Source of the DNA: Bacteroidales bacterium UBA5762
Lineage (GTDB): Bacteria; Bacteroidota; Bacteroidia; Bacteroidales; TTA-H9
Assembly: GCA_002418865.1 (NCBI GenBank)
Contig: DIEY01000037.1
Location: 69,155 to 133,154, forward strand
DNA length: 64,000 bases
Direction of reading: 5' to 3'
Shown here: in pieces, positions 10,513-20,465 of the stretch
Position numbering within the stretch: the stretch's first letter is position 1
Layout of the letters: each line of letters opens with the position of its first letter
Notes under the pieces: model-generated
What the model saw: the letters and a program-made list of their open reading frames with translations, nothing else
Told to the model about the DNA's origin: nothing
Databases searched by the model: none
Position numbers and translations under genes: made by a program

Positions 10513-10644
10513 AAAATATTCCTTAACTTTTTGATTATATTTTTAAAGATGCTTATTTAAATGTTTTAATTTTTAAATATACATGTTTAATAAATTTATA
10601 TTCAATGATTTACCAAAAATTTTGATCAAAGTATTCAAATTTCA

Positions 10645-11727
10645 TCAAGGCAAATAAAGACATCCACCAATGCTATCAGTTTGAGCTCCTGTAGCTGATG
10701 ATAATATATTTGGCTTTTGTTCGAGAAACAATAATCCAAGAAAGGCAAAAACCATGGCCTCTTTAAAGTCGATTATCAATGGATCGGCAATGACAATGGG
10801 TAATGTTGCTAATTCACTAATTCTTTTTATCAGGAAACGATGATGTGCTCCGCCTCCAGAAAAGAGAACGCCTTTTTCTTTCATCTGAACATCGAAAAGA
10901 GAACGCATAATTACAATAGCAATCAGCTCACAAATTGTTCGCAAGAGATCTTTAATCTGCTCGCCTTCATACTTATTTAAAATTGGAAGAAAAAATTGTA
11001 AAAACCATTCTTTCCCCAGCGATTTAGGAGGATTTTTCGAAAAATAATCAAGATGCAGAAGCTCGAAGAGTAAAGGCTGTATGATGCGACCAGAGGATGC
11101 CAATTCTCCGTCATTGTCGAAAGGCAGATCGATTTTCCGAGCAATATAGTTTAAGGCTATATTAGTGGGGCATAAATCGAAAGCAATGCGTTTTCCATCC
11201 TTATTATAAGAAATATTGGCAAACCCTCCCAGATTGATACAAGCCGAATAAGGATGAAAAAGCAATTCGTCTCCAATAGGCACCAATGGTGCGCCCTGTC
11301 CGCCTCTTACTAAATCGGCAGTTCTAAAATCACAAATTACAGGTAAATGTGTAGCCGCTGCGATTGCTGCCCCATTACCAGCCTGAAAAGTATAACCTTT
11401 CGTGGCATCATGAAATATGGTATGGCCATGTGAAGCAATATAATCAACCTCTATTTGATGAAGATTCAAAAATTCGACAGCTAAGTTTCCAAAATATTTT
11501 CCCAATTCCATATTCAAACTGGCAAGTTCGGCAGCCGAGGCTTCCATTGCCTTACTCAAACGATCTACCCAAAAAGAAGGATAGGGTATAGTTTCGGCTT
11601 GCAAAATCTCGAAATTCCAATTTCCATCCTGAGAATAAAAATTGCATGCTGCCAGGTCAACTCCATCCAACGATGTACCCGACATTATTCCAAGAGCTCT
11701 GTAATGATTTTTTGGGTTATAAAACAT
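10645..11727 (-). CDS. anmK: Anhydro-N-acetylmuramic acid kinase
   Basis: Phosphorylates and opens 1,6-anhydro-N-acetylmuramic acid to MurNAc-6-phosphate in cell-wall recycling. The 360 residues include the ATP-binding MSGTSLDGVD at 15-24, SHGHTIFHDA (substrate/catalytic region with the conserved Asp later in the domain), CINLGGFANISY and a C-terminal SGGGAHH motif, all hallmarks of AnmK. It overlaps the end of murF by 11 bases, so recycling and synthesis genes form one unit. Confidence 0.95.
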   Translation of the reverse strand: MFYNPKNHYRALGIMSGTSLDGVDLAACNFYSQDGNWNFEILQAETIPYPSFWVDRLSKAMEASAAELASLNMELGKYFGNLAVEFLNLHQIEVDYIASHGHTIFHDATKGYTFQAGNGAAIAAATHLPVICDFRTADLVRGGQGAPLVPIGDELLFHPYSACINLGGFANISYNKDGKRIAFDLCPTNIALNYIARKIDLPFDNDGELASSGRIIQPLLFELLHLDYFSKNPPKSLGKEWFLQFFLPILNKYEGEQIKDLLRTICELIAIVIMRSLFDVQMKEKGVLFSGGGAHHRFLIKRISELATLPIVIADPLIIDFKEAMVFAFLGLLFLEQKPNILSSATGAQTDSIGGCLYLP

Positions 11728-13006
11728 CGAGTAAGGTTTCTAATTTGTTTCCCCTGCTTCCTTTAATAAGTATGAAATACTGTTGAAGGGGATTTACTCT
11801 TAAATAATCTTTCAGTAGTGATGTATTTTCGAAATACTTTGCTGCAGAAGGCAAGGCTACATTCGAGAAATTCTTTCCTACGAAAAATAGCTTCTGAACA
11901 TTGGCCGAAGCAACTTTATCCACTAAGACTTGATGTTCTTTCAGTGATTCTATTCCCAATTCGAGCATCTCACCCAAAATTGCTGCCTTAGGTGTCTCTG
12001 GGCGATTCATGAAATTTGTTATGGCGACTTCCATACTTGTAGGATTGGCATTATAAGCATCCATTACTAATTTATTATATGGAGTTTCTATATATTGAGA
12101 GCGAAAATTGCTAGGACGATATTCTTCAATAGCCTCAGAAATCATGTCGTCTTCCACACCGAAATAATTGCCAATGCAAGCTGCCGCCAAAATATTTGAA
12201 AGATTGTAAGCACCCACCAGCTGAGTTTGCAGTAGGTGTTCACTATTCGAAATTCTAAGGTTCACTTTCAAATAACCTGTAGAATCTATCACCTCCCCTT
12301 TTACAATGCTCGAGTCAGAATTGTACAATATCCGGCGAAGGTTGTTGCTTTTTGTCAGAAGCAGTTCATCTTTGCCGTTCACAAAGGCCAATCCATTGGA
12401 AAGGGCTAAAAATTCATATAATTCGGTTTTTGCTTTGATTACGCCGTCAAAATTCCCAAATCCTTCCAAGTGCGCCCTGCCAATATTCGTAATAAGACCG
12501 TGATTGGGCTGAGCTATCTCACATAAGTAAGCAATTTCACCCAAATGATTTGCTCCCATTTCTATAATGGCAAACTCTGTGTTGGGTTGAATGGATAATA
12601 AAGTCAATGGAACACCAATGTGATTGTTTAAATTTCCAGTAGTAGCTTTTATCTGGAATTTTTTAGATAAAACACTCGAAACCAACTCTTTGGTTGTTGT
12701 TTTCCCATTAGAACCCGTAATGGCGATGACTGGAATATGAAAATGCTTACGGTGAAACCCAGCCAGTTGTTGCAAGGTAACTAAAGCGTTGGGTACAAAG
12801 AAAGCATGTTGCAGATTTTTTTTCTCAGGATTATCAATAATCACAGCCATGGCGCCATTCTTCAAGGCGATTTCGGCAAAATCGTTGCCATCGAAATTTT
12901 CACCCCTCAAGGCAAAAAACAACTGTCCTTCTTCCAATTTCCTTGAATCAGTACAAACACCCCTCGAAATTAAAAACAATTGATAGAGTTCTTCTATGTT
13001 TTCCAT
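11717..13006 (-). CDS. murF: UDP-MurNAc-tripeptide-D-Ala-D-Ala ligase
   Basis: Adds D-Ala-D-Ala to the UDP-MurNAc-tripeptide, the last cytoplasmic step of the peptidoglycan precursor. The three Mur-ligase domains are visible: an N-terminal UDP-substrate domain (about 1-90, with SRGVCTDSRKLEEGQLFFALRG split into its SR..L..G..F motif), the ATP-binding core with GSNGKTT at 98-104 and EMGANHLGEI, and a C-terminal Rossmann domain (MDAYNANPTSM, AILGEMLELG). Length of 429 residues is typical. In Flavobacterium murF lies beside gldJ as well, which matches the order here. A TATATTTG box sits only four bases before the ATG. Confidence 0.96.
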   Translation of the reverse strand: MENIEELYQLFLISRGVCTDSRKLEEGQLFFALRGENFDGNDFAEIALKNGAMAVIIDNPEKKNLQHAFFVPNALVTLQQLAGFHRKHFHIPVIAITGSNGKTTTKELVSSVLSKKFQIKATTGNLNNHIGVPLTLLSIQPNTEFAIIEMGANHLGEIAYLCEIAQPNHGLITNIGRAHLEGFGNFDGVIKAKTELYEFLALSNGLAFVNGKDELLLTKSNNLRRILYNSDSSIVKGEVIDSTGYLKVNLRISNSEHLLQTQLVGAYNLSNILAAACIGNYFGVEDDMISEAIEEYRPSNFRSQYIETPYNKLVMDAYNANPTSMEVAITNFMNRPETPKAAILGEMLELGIESLKEHQVLVDKVASANVQKLFFVGKNFSNVALPSAAKYFENTSLLKDYLRVNPLQQYFILIKGSRGNKLETLLDVL

Positions 13007-13663
13007 GACGCAAATATACCTGAATACTATAATTATTCAATGAAAACAACTCGATTCAATCCATCGTCTAAAAGATTTAGAAAGATTTTACGAGTTATTA
13101 TAAATGAACAAAAGCTTACTGCTCGAATTACATTTTTTAGCACTAAGCACATAAAGGCTCCTCACAAAGAAGTATTTTTTCTAATTTAGTGTTATATTTT
13201 CTTCATATTCTTTGAGGTTAATATTTTACCTCTATCATTCAATAATAAGCAACTATTATCAATTAAAGATGGTTTTACTATTTCAATCTATGGCCAATAC
13301 ATAGGTTAAATTTATTTTCCTTAGCCTTCTTTTGTTGATACTTTCTATTTAATCGAACGAATTCCTTTTATCGATCGGGTCAGACCTTTACATGGGGGAA
13401 TATAGAATGAAAATGAAAACTAATAAAAATACTTTGCAGAATATTATGGTAATAAGTATCAATGATCTTAGGCAGAATCAGAACCTAAAATTTTAGACAT
13501 GAATTATTCACGATATGACTTTAGGCATGAGGACTGGTACACAAAGATTCTTTTTAAGCAGATGGTTTTAGCAGCTAATAACGAATACCATTAGTTAAGG
13601 TAACTATGTTTCGAAAAATCAGCAAAAATGAATATGGGGAATCATCACATTAATATCAATGTA
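13007..13663. other. Intergenic region between murF and gldJ
   Basis: About 650 AT-rich bases without a gene I can support. It holds the murF promoter box at its left edge, and a 31-codon ORF on the plus strand (13499-13594, starting MNYSRYDFRHEDWYTK) with no match that I recognise. A 69-codon plus-strand ORF at 12980-13189 overlaps the murF start and has no coding character. A gene remnant cannot be excluded. Confidence 0.5.
13011..13018 (-). promoter_or_regulatory. Promoter box abutting the murF start
   Basis: The minus strand reads TATATTTG, a full match to TAnnTTTG, followed by four bases and the murF ATG. If used, transcription would start at or within a base or two of the ATG, giving a leaderless message. 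Confidence 0.45.
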
Positions 13664-15295
13664 TTAATATTCTATGTTTTCGGAAGTTGTACCCACTCTA
13701 TCCATAGCGCAGCGGAAGCCGATATAGTCGGTGCTAAGGTTTTCTTCGAGGAAGCGGCGAACACTAGGGCTAAGGAAATAGGCGCCATCCTTCCATGAAC
13801 CGCCTTTATATACACGCGAACGGTCGGTGATTAAACTTGTAGCTCCTTCTCCGAATTTATTATCTGCAGGATTCCACTCCCCATTGTAATACATTTTATT
13901 AGTAGCCTGTTCATTATTTCCGACTTCTTTCCATCGTTGGGTTGCGTCAGTATTGGAAGCCTGGCTCAACGAAGCCCAATCGCCATCGAGGTAATTGCGA
14001 TTATCGGCTGTGCGATAATTACGACGGAAAGGCAACGTAGGATCTATTTGAGAATCAACGGGGCGTCGTTTAAAACGTCCAAAATTTTCATTTGGGGTTC
14101 CATCTGGTTTAATAACGTCTCTATCAATCTGGAATTTGCCTTGGCCGGCCAGTTCAGGGGCAGTAAAGATATTGCCGCGAAAAGGCTCCAATTCACTAAA
14201 ATCCTCAAATGAAGAAGGACGATAAACATCGAGTACCCATTCGGCCACATTACCAGCCATGTTATATAGTCCAAAATCGTTAGGATAGTAAGAGATAACC
14301 GGAGCAGGGATATCTGCTGCATCATTAAGGCTGCCGGCTACTCCCATATAATCTCCTCGACCGCGACGAAAATTCGCCGCAAATTGCCCATAATCGGCTT
14401 CTTTAGGTGAATTGATACGAGTAAAATTTCCATTCCAAGGATAAATTCTTCTCTCTTTAATATTTTCGAATTCTGTATTCCCAATAAGACCTAAAGCGGC
14501 ATATTCCCATTCGGCTTCGGTTGGAAGACGATAATTAGGCAAAACTATACCATCTTCCATTCTCACCCTGCGTTTAGCTCCTTTCTCGTTCGAACTGAGA
14601 TCGGGTAGACCTAGTGTATCTCCTTTCAAAGTATCTCCTTTAGTATAGAAACCACCCAAATAAGCTTCTGTAGTAAAAAAATCATTTACATCATAATCGG
14701 TATCGAGATTATAAACGCCTGCTTTATAGAGCAACATTTCGTTGACTCTATCCGTACGCCAGCGGCAATATTCATTGGCTTGCAGCCAGCTAACACCAAC
14801 CACAGGATAATCGCGATAAGCAGGATGGCGCAGGTAAAGGTTTACCATGGGTTCGTTATATGCCAAACGGTCGCGCCAAACCAAGGTGTCCGGCAATTGT
14901 TTGACATAGTATTCCTGATATTGTTGATTATTGGTCTGATAAAAAACTTTTTTCACCCAATAGAGAAATTCGAGATAATGAAGATTACTTACTTCGGTTT
15001 GATCCATGTAGAAAGTACGCACGGTAACACGTCGAGGTGTATTGTTCCACTCACCCATCACATTATCTTGAGTAGCCCCCATCACAAAAGTTCCTCCTTC
15101 TATCAGAATAAGCCCAGGACCACTAGGTTGTTCTTTAAAATCGATTTTCTCGAATCCTCCTTGTGTAGGGTCATTGTAATTCCATCCAGTGGCAGTAGAT
15201 TGTTCCTTATTTTTACGAAACATGCCGCAAGATGAGAATCCAATCATCAGGATCACAATGAGTATTAAAGCTGGAATTCTATGTAACTTCACCAT
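13664..15295 (-). CDS. gldJ: Gliding motility/T9SS lipoprotein GldJ
   Basis: Lipoprotein of the gliding and type IX secretion machinery, needed in Flavobacterium for stable GldK and for secretion. The 543 residues begin with a lipoprotein signal (lipobox ending FSSC, Cys23), then the GldJ-type GWNYNDPTQGGF and a formylglycine-generating-enzyme (FGE-sulfatase) fold: ILIEGGTFVMGATQDNVM, MDQTEVSN, YRLPTEAEWEYAA, and the C-terminal YKGGSWKDGAYFLSPSVRR, GFRCAM. The GWNYND motif and the murF neighbour favour GldJ over its paralogue GldK. FGE catalytic chemistry is not expected in this family. It follows the porP-like gene after 47 bases, with its own promoter box in the gap. Confidence 0.9.
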   Translation of the reverse strand: MVKLHRIPALILIVILMIGFSSCGMFRKNKEQSTATGWNYNDPTQGGFEKIDFKEQPSGPGLILIEGGTFVMGATQDNVMGEWNNTPRRVTVRTFYMDQTEVSNLHYLEFLYWVKKVFYQTNNQQYQEYYVKQLPDTLVWRDRLAYNEPMVNLYLRHPAYRDYPVVGVSWLQANEYCRWRTDRVNEMLLYKAGVYNLDTDYDVNDFFTTEAYLGGFYTKGDTLKGDTLGLPDLSSNEKGAKRRVRMEDGIVLPNYRLPTEAEWEYAALGLIGNTEFENIKERRIYPWNGNFTRINSPKEADYGQFAANFRRGRGDYMGVAGSLNDAADIPAPVISYYPNDFGLYNMAGNVAEWVLDVYRPSSFEDFSELEPFRGNIFTAPELAGQGKFQIDRDVIKPDGTPNENFGRFKRRPVDSQIDPTLPFRRNYRTADNRNYLDGDWASLSQASNTDATQRWKEVGNNEQATNKMYYNGEWNPADNKFGEGATSLITDRSRVYKGGSWKDGAYFLSPSVRRFLEENLSTDYIGFRCAMDRVGTTSENIEY

Positions 15296-15332
15296 TTTTT
15301 GAATGATTTTCTTCTTTTTTACAATAGGGTTA

Positions 15333-15340
15333 CAAAATTA
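15333..15340 (-). promoter_or_regulatory. Candidate promoter box for gldJ
   Basis: TAATTTTG on the minus strand in the 47-base gap between the porP-like gene and gldJ, 37 bases ahead of the gldJ ATG. It suggests that gldJ can be expressed apart from the porP-like gene. Confidence 0.4.
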
Positions 15341-15342
15341 GA

Positions 15343-16344
15343 TTAAAAACTTGGACATGGCATAGGCTCGTTTCTCCTTCGGGTTTGCTCTGGACTATTA
15401 AACTGGAAAGTGAAAGAAACCTCATGAGCTCCTCCAGTAACATTTTTAAGTTTCGAAACTGTAATGTCATAACTATATCCCAGTTTAAACGAGCTTTGTT
15501 GAAATCCTAACAAGAAGATAAACGCATCAGGGTTTTCAAAATTGTGCCTAAACCAAGTTCCAACTACAAAAGGATATTTATTGAGATATAATCCCACATT
15601 AAGCTGTTTAAAATTTTGTTGCTGCTGATAAAGAATGTTGGGAGAGAGCGTCATGGCTTCCAAGTTTCTTCGGCCTCGGGAGCGTGGTTCAAGGTCGATA
15701 ATACCTCCTGCATGAATAGTCCATTTACGTGGTAAAACAGTAGTGTTATCATTATACCAGCCATCATAAGGCTGTGTAAGATGATTCACGGATAAGCCCC
15801 CAAAAAAGACATCTCGGTAAGTGTAGGTCAAACCTGCTGAAAAGTCGATGAAAGAAACGCTGTATTTATCAGGCGAAGGTTCACTAGTAGGATAAATTTG
15901 ACCATATACGGGATGAAACATATCGCCAAAAGTTAAATTCAACCAATCGAGTTTTCGCTGATAATAACTTCCTTGCAAACCAGCATTAAGATATGAATTC
16001 CTAGAAATTTTCAAATTGTATGAATAGAGTCCACTCACTGTAGTCGTAGTTATCATTCCTGAACCCGCTCTGTCGGTATTGAAAATAATGCCAAAACTAC
16101 TATTGATATCGGGAATGTATTGATCGTAAGATGCATTGTAAGTAACGAAATTATCAGCTAATGAAGGCCATTGATTTCGATAATTTAAAGTAAGTCGTGG
16201 ACTAAAGGCCGATCCTGTTAAAGCCGGATTAAGATAAAGAGGATTGGCATAAAATTGAGAAAACGTGGGATCCTGGCCTTTCAATTCTATACATAAAATA
16301 CTGAGAACCAGAATCATGCTAAAAACGTAGCTTTTACTTCTCAT
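15343..16344 (-). CDS. PorP/SprF family T9SS outer-membrane protein
   Basis: Outer-membrane beta-barrel of the PorP/SprF family (333 residues). Members either belong to the T9SS core (PorP) or help display specific adhesins (SprF with SprB). Visible marks are the signal peptide ending ELKGQ, the family opening DPTFSQFYANPLYLNPALTGS, then LTLNYRNQWPSL, YDQYIPD and alternating aromatic strands up to LGFQQSSFKLGYSYDITVSKL. The gene lies upstream of gldJ and is divergent from the PorU pair. The classical PorP is clustered with PorKLMN, which are not here, so this may be a client-specific SprF-like member. Confidence 0.9.
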   Translation of the reverse strand: MRSKSYVFSMILVLSILCIELKGQDPTFSQFYANPLYLNPALTGSAFSPRLTLNYRNQWPSLADNFVTYNASYDQYIPDINSSFGIIFNTDRAGSGMITTTTVSGLYSYNLKISRNSYLNAGLQGSYYQRKLDWLNLTFGDMFHPVYGQIYPTSEPSPDKYSVSFIDFSAGLTYTYRDVFFGGLSVNHLTQPYDGWYNDNTTVLPRKWTIHAGGIIDLEPRSRGRRNLEAMTLSPNILYQQQQNFKQLNVGLYLNKYPFVVGTWFRHNFENPDAFIFLLGFQQSSFKLGYSYDITVSKLKNVTGGAHEVSFTFQFNSPEQTRRRNEPMPCPSF

Positions 16345-16613
16345 AATCTATTGGAATATAAAAAGTGAGTTCTTCGATACACAAAACAACCCAACAATAT
16401 TACAAAATTTTATAATATGCATCACTTTTCAAAAAAATATTCTAACTTTTTTCAAACAATAAGCCCATGCAAAGAACGTTAAAACTTTAATAGTATTCTA
16501 TGGGAAATGAATTCACGATTTAAACCTGTATAAAAAATCAACGGCAAATTTGCACAATTTTGTTTAGAAGTTGTTCTAATTACTAAAGTAATGCTATTCG
16601 AAACTTTTTGCCT

Positions 16614-19600
16614 ATGAAATTAAGATTCAAACTTTTGTTTATTGTTCTATTGAGTGGACTCATTTTCAATAGCTTTGGGCAAAGTCCACATTTAAGCATG
16701 GACATTACTTTGAAATGGGAAAATTATAGTTTAAAAGATACTCTTTCGGGATCTCAACGAAGCATACTATATTTTCAAAACGCAGCTGGCCTTGCCGAAA
16801 CAGGAGCCCTTCCCATCTTTATAAAAAAAATTCCTATAAAACATCTTTCCGACAGCATTTTGGTGAAAATGCTTCCTTCCATTTCGAAAGAAGATAATTC
16901 TGTAGATATTTTGTCTTCTGAATTACTTACGTCTGAATATCAAATATTTATAAATAAAATCGAAATCAGGGGCAAACCGTATGCTCAGATAGGGATATTA
17001 CCTGCTCGTATTCATCCAATAAATTATAAGGTTGAGATTCTCGAGAGATTTCATCTCGAAATCGATGTAAAAGAGATGACTTTGCCAGCTTCACTTCAAT
17101 TAAAAGTAGGAAGCATTCAATCGGTGCTGAGTCAAGGAGAGTGGCACAAAATCCAAATCACCGAAACAGGCATTTATAAAATAACACCAGAATTATTACA
17201 ATCTCAGGGAATTAATGTTAGCAGCATCGACCCCCGAAATATTCACATCTTTGGCAATGGAGGCAGAATGCTACCCGAAGCCAATAGTGCTCCTCGTTAT
17301 GATGATTTGATGGAAATGAGCATTTTTATTTTTGGAGAAGAAGACGGAAAATTCGATGCAGGAGATTATATTTTGTTTTATGCCCAGGGCCCAGGTTCCT
17401 GGATGTACAATACACAAAAAAAACGTTTTCAGTTTAGTAAGCATGCCTATTCAAATTTTTCTTATTGTTTCCTTACCATTAACAACACTAAAGGAAAGAG
17501 AATTCAGCTCAGTCATACACCAGAAACTTCTCCTAATCAAGTTATAACGACTTTTATTGAGCATTATCATCATGAGGAAGACTTGATTAATTTAGGAAAA
17601 ACTGGGCGGCAATGGTATGGTGAATCTTTTGATGTAGTAAACACAATGAATTTTCCGATTTCACTCGAGGGAATAGTTAATGGGAGCCGTGTTCTGTTCG
17701 AATCAGCTGTGGTTGCGAGTTCTTATTCTTACAGCAGCATGAAGGTTTCAGTAGGAGCAACTCCTTTTCTCATACAAACTATACCTTCTATTCCTCCTCC
17801 AGCTCTTGAATCGGATTACGCTAAAAGAACCATTGATACAGCCTCATTCAAAACCGCTAACTCCTCGGTTACACTTTCTTTTCAATATGTTAAACCTCTC
17901 AATGCTTCTCAGGCTTGGCTCGATTATTTTACAGTTAATTACGAACGAAATTTGAGCTTTGCGGGGCCTCAGCTAAGTTTTCGCAAACCCATGCATTATA
18001 CTGCCTCTCAAGTGGTTCAATATAAAATGGAAAATGCCAACCCGAATATTCAAATCTGGGATGTTACAAATCCTATACAACCGTCCAAACTTCAAATACA
18101 ATCTACAGGAAATACTCTTAGTTTTAATATTGAAAAAGATACCCTACGTGAGTTTATAGCTTTTGATGGTAGCAATTTTCTTCAACCCACTTTTGTAGGG
18201 ATAGTTCCCAATCAGAATCTTCATGGTATGACCGATGCCGATTATATCATCGTTAGTCATCCCGATTTCTTACCTTATGCTCAGGAGCTTGAACAGATTC
18301 ATGAATCAGAACATCAGTTCAATGTAAAAATTGTGACCCCAGAAATGGTATACAATGAATTCTCATCTGGGATGCAAGATCCAAGTGCCATACGAGATTT
18401 TATGCGGCATTTAAGACTTGCCTCCGCAAACATTCACAAACCTGAATATCTTTTACTTTTTGGTGACGCTTCTTACGACTATAAAGACCGAATACAAGAT
18501 AATACAAATTTTGTGGCAACCTACCAATCAGAAGAATCTTTAAATCCGATTTATAGTTTTGCGACAGACGACTATTTTACTTTTCTTGATGAGAGCGAAG
18601 GCAAAGGCGGAGGAGGATCTCCCGATTTATGTATAGGACGCATACCTGTATTCACTCCACAACAGGCAGAAGACTATTTAAAAAAATACAGACAATACAT
18701 CAGTGATGGAGACAACTCGATGGGAGAATGGCGAACCAACCTTTGTTTTGTTGCCGATGATGAAGACAGTAATTCACATTTACGCCAAGCCGAATCTCTT
18801 GCCGATCTCATTGATACTACTTATCCCTACTTCAAAATTGATAAAATTTACCTCGATGCTTATGATCAGATTACTACACCAGGAGGTCAACGATATCCTG
18901 ATGTAAATCAAACAATTACACAAAAAGTAGAAAACGGCCTTCTCATCATCAATTATACAGGGCATGGCGGTGAGCTTGGCTGGGCTCACGAACGAGTCCT
19001 TGAAATTAGCGATATCAACTCATGGAAAAATTTCAATAAACTTCCACTTTTTATCACTGCCACATGCGAATTCAGCCGATATGATGACCCTCAGCGTATT
19101 TCGGCTGGAGAACATGTTTTCTTTAATCCCAACGGAGGCGGAATTGCTTTATTCACTACATCACGTCTCACTTATGGAGGTTCTAATCTCACCCTTAATC
19201 ACAGTTTTTATAAATATGCTTTTGAAAGAGTTAATGGCAAATATCGCTCACTCGGAGAAATCATCATGATTGCAAAACAAGAAAGTGGTTCCGATTTGAA
19301 TGGTAAAAAATTTATATTATTAGGCGATCCAGCCCTAAAACTTGCTTATCCTGAAAATAAAATACATACCCTCACCATCAACAATACATCCATAGAGATT
19401 TCGACCGACACCCTAAAAGCTCTCTCCCACGTTACTATCACCGGTGAAGTTACTGATCCTCAAAGTCATCCCTTCCCAGATTTCAATGGAACTGTAACAA
19501 CTACTATTTTCGACAAGGTTTCTCTAATTAAAACCAAGGCCAACGATCCAGGAAATAAACCTACTACCTTTGAAGCAAGGAAAAACATTATCTATAAGGG

Positions 19601-20441
19601 TTTATCTGAAGTTGAAAATGGAAAGTTTAGCATGAATTTCATCGTTCCAAAAGATATTGAATATAAAATCGGGGAAGGGAAAATTTTCTTTTATGCCAAC
19701 AATGAAAAGGAAGACGCAGCCGGATACTTTATGCCCATTTATGTCGGCGGAATTAATGTTAACGCCCAAATTGACAATACACCTCCTTCTATTCAATTAT
19801 ATATGAACGACATTAATTTTAAAGATGGAGGAATTACTGATGAAAACCCGGTTTTATTGGCCTTTATTTCCGATGAAAATGGAATTAATACTGTTGGAAG
19901 TGGTATTGGCCACGATATTGTGGCTATATTGGATGATAATTCGAATAATCCCTTTATATTGAACAATTATTATAAATCAGACCTCAATACTTATAGGAGT
20001 GGAACGCTAACTTACCCCTTGTTCAACCTCGAAGAAGGTGAACATGAAATACGTCTTACCGCATGGGATGTGTATAACAACTCTGCCAGCTCTAAGCTGA
20101 AATTTACAGTTAAGAATTCTTCCTCTTTTATTATTTCTAATCTAAGAAACTATCCAAATCCATTCAACGATAAAACCTACTTCATTTTCGAGCATAATCA
20201 AAGTGAACAAGAAATGCATGTAGAAATCAGAATAATAGATATTTACGGTAGAGTTGTGAAAACTATTATTCAAACTGTTTATTTCTCTGGATATAGTAGC
20301 CAGCCCATCGAGTGGAATGGTACATCCGATAGTGGTAAAAAATTAAGTCAGGGATTATATATTTATCAACTCACTCTTAGCAATTTAAAGGGAAATATTC
20401 AACAAAAAACAGGCAAGCTCATAATCTCTCGAAATCGTTAA
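16614..20441 (+). CDS. porU: T9SS sortase PorU, copy 1
   Basis: Cell-surface C25 (gingipain-type) cysteine protease that removes sorting domains from T9SS cargo and attaches it to the surface. I start at the ATG at 16614, not the TTG at 16608, as it leads into a signal peptide (MKLRFKLLFIVLLSGLIFNSFGQ). The 1275 residues contain an N-terminal beta region (about 25-540), a C25 domain (about 545-920) with the catalytic His in YTGHGGELGW (His784) and Cys in TATCEFSRYDDP (Cys818), beta domains, and a C-terminal FlgD-like/sorting domain (NYPNPF, DIYGRVVKT, WNGT, LSQGLYIYQL). The second copy follows after 24 bases. Confidence 0.92.
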   Translation: MKLRFKLLFIVLLSGLIFNSFGQSPHLSMDITLKWENYSLKDTLSGSQRSILYFQNAAGLAETGALPIFIKKIPIKHLSDSILVKMLPSISKEDNSVDILSSELLTSEYQIFINKIEIRGKPYAQIGILPARIHPINYKVEILERFHLEIDVKEMTLPASLQLKVGSIQSVLSQGEWHKIQITETGIYKITPELLQSQGINVSSIDPRNIHIFGNGGRMLPEANSAPRYDDLMEMSIFIFGEEDGKFDAGDYILFYAQGPGSWMYNTQKKRFQFSKHAYSNFSYCFLTINNTKGKRIQLSHTPETSPNQVITTFIEHYHHEEDLINLGKTGRQWYGESFDVVNTMNFPISLEGIVNGSRVLFESAVVASSYSYSSMKVSVGATPFLIQTIPSIPPPALESDYAKRTIDTASFKTANSSVTLSFQYVKPLNASQAWLDYFTVNYERNLSFAGPQLSFRKPMHYTASQVVQYKMENANPNIQIWDVTNPIQPSKLQIQSTGNTLSFNIEKDTLREFIAFDGSNFLQPTFVGIVPNQNLHGMTDADYIIVSHPDFLPYAQELEQIHESEHQFNVKIVTPEMVYNEFSSGMQDPSAIRDFMRHLRLASANIHKPEYLLLFGDASYDYKDRIQDNTNFVATYQSEESLNPIYSFATDDYFTFLDESEGKGGGGSPDLCIGRIPVFTPQQAEDYLKKYRQYISDGDNSMGEWRTNLCFVADDEDSNSHLRQAESLADLIDTTYPYFKIDKIYLDAYDQITTPGGQRYPDVNQTITQKVENGLLIINYTGHGGELGWAHERVLEISDINSWKNFNKLPLFITATCEFSRYDDPQRISAGEHVFFNPNGGGIALFTTSRLTYGGSNLTLNHSFYKYAFERVNGKYRSLGEIIMIAKQESGSDLNGKKFILLGDPALKLAYPENKIHTLTINNTSIEISTDTLKALSHVTITGEVTDPQSHPFPDFNGTVTTTIFDKVSLIKTKANDPGNKPTTFEARKNIIYKGLSEVENGKFSMNFIVPKDIEYKIGEGKIFFYANNEKEDAAGYFMPIYVGGINVNAQIDNTPPSIQLYMNDINFKDGGITDENPVLLAFISDENGINTVGSGIGHDIVAILDDNSNNPFILNNYYKSDLNTYRSGTLTYPLFNLEEGEHEIRLTAWDVYNNSASSKLKFTVKNSSSFIISNLRNYPNPFNDKTYFIFEHNQSEQEMHVEIRIIDIYGRVVKTIIQTVYFSGYSSQPIEWNGTSDSGKKLSQGLYIYQLTLSNLKGNIQQKTGKLIISRNR

Positions 20442-20465
20442 AACTTACTTCCTTAAAAATTCATC

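Noticed and set aside
12980..13189. Plus-strand 69-codon ORF over the murF start
   Set aside because: It overlaps the murF start and its promoter box, and has no recognisable composition or ribosome binding site.
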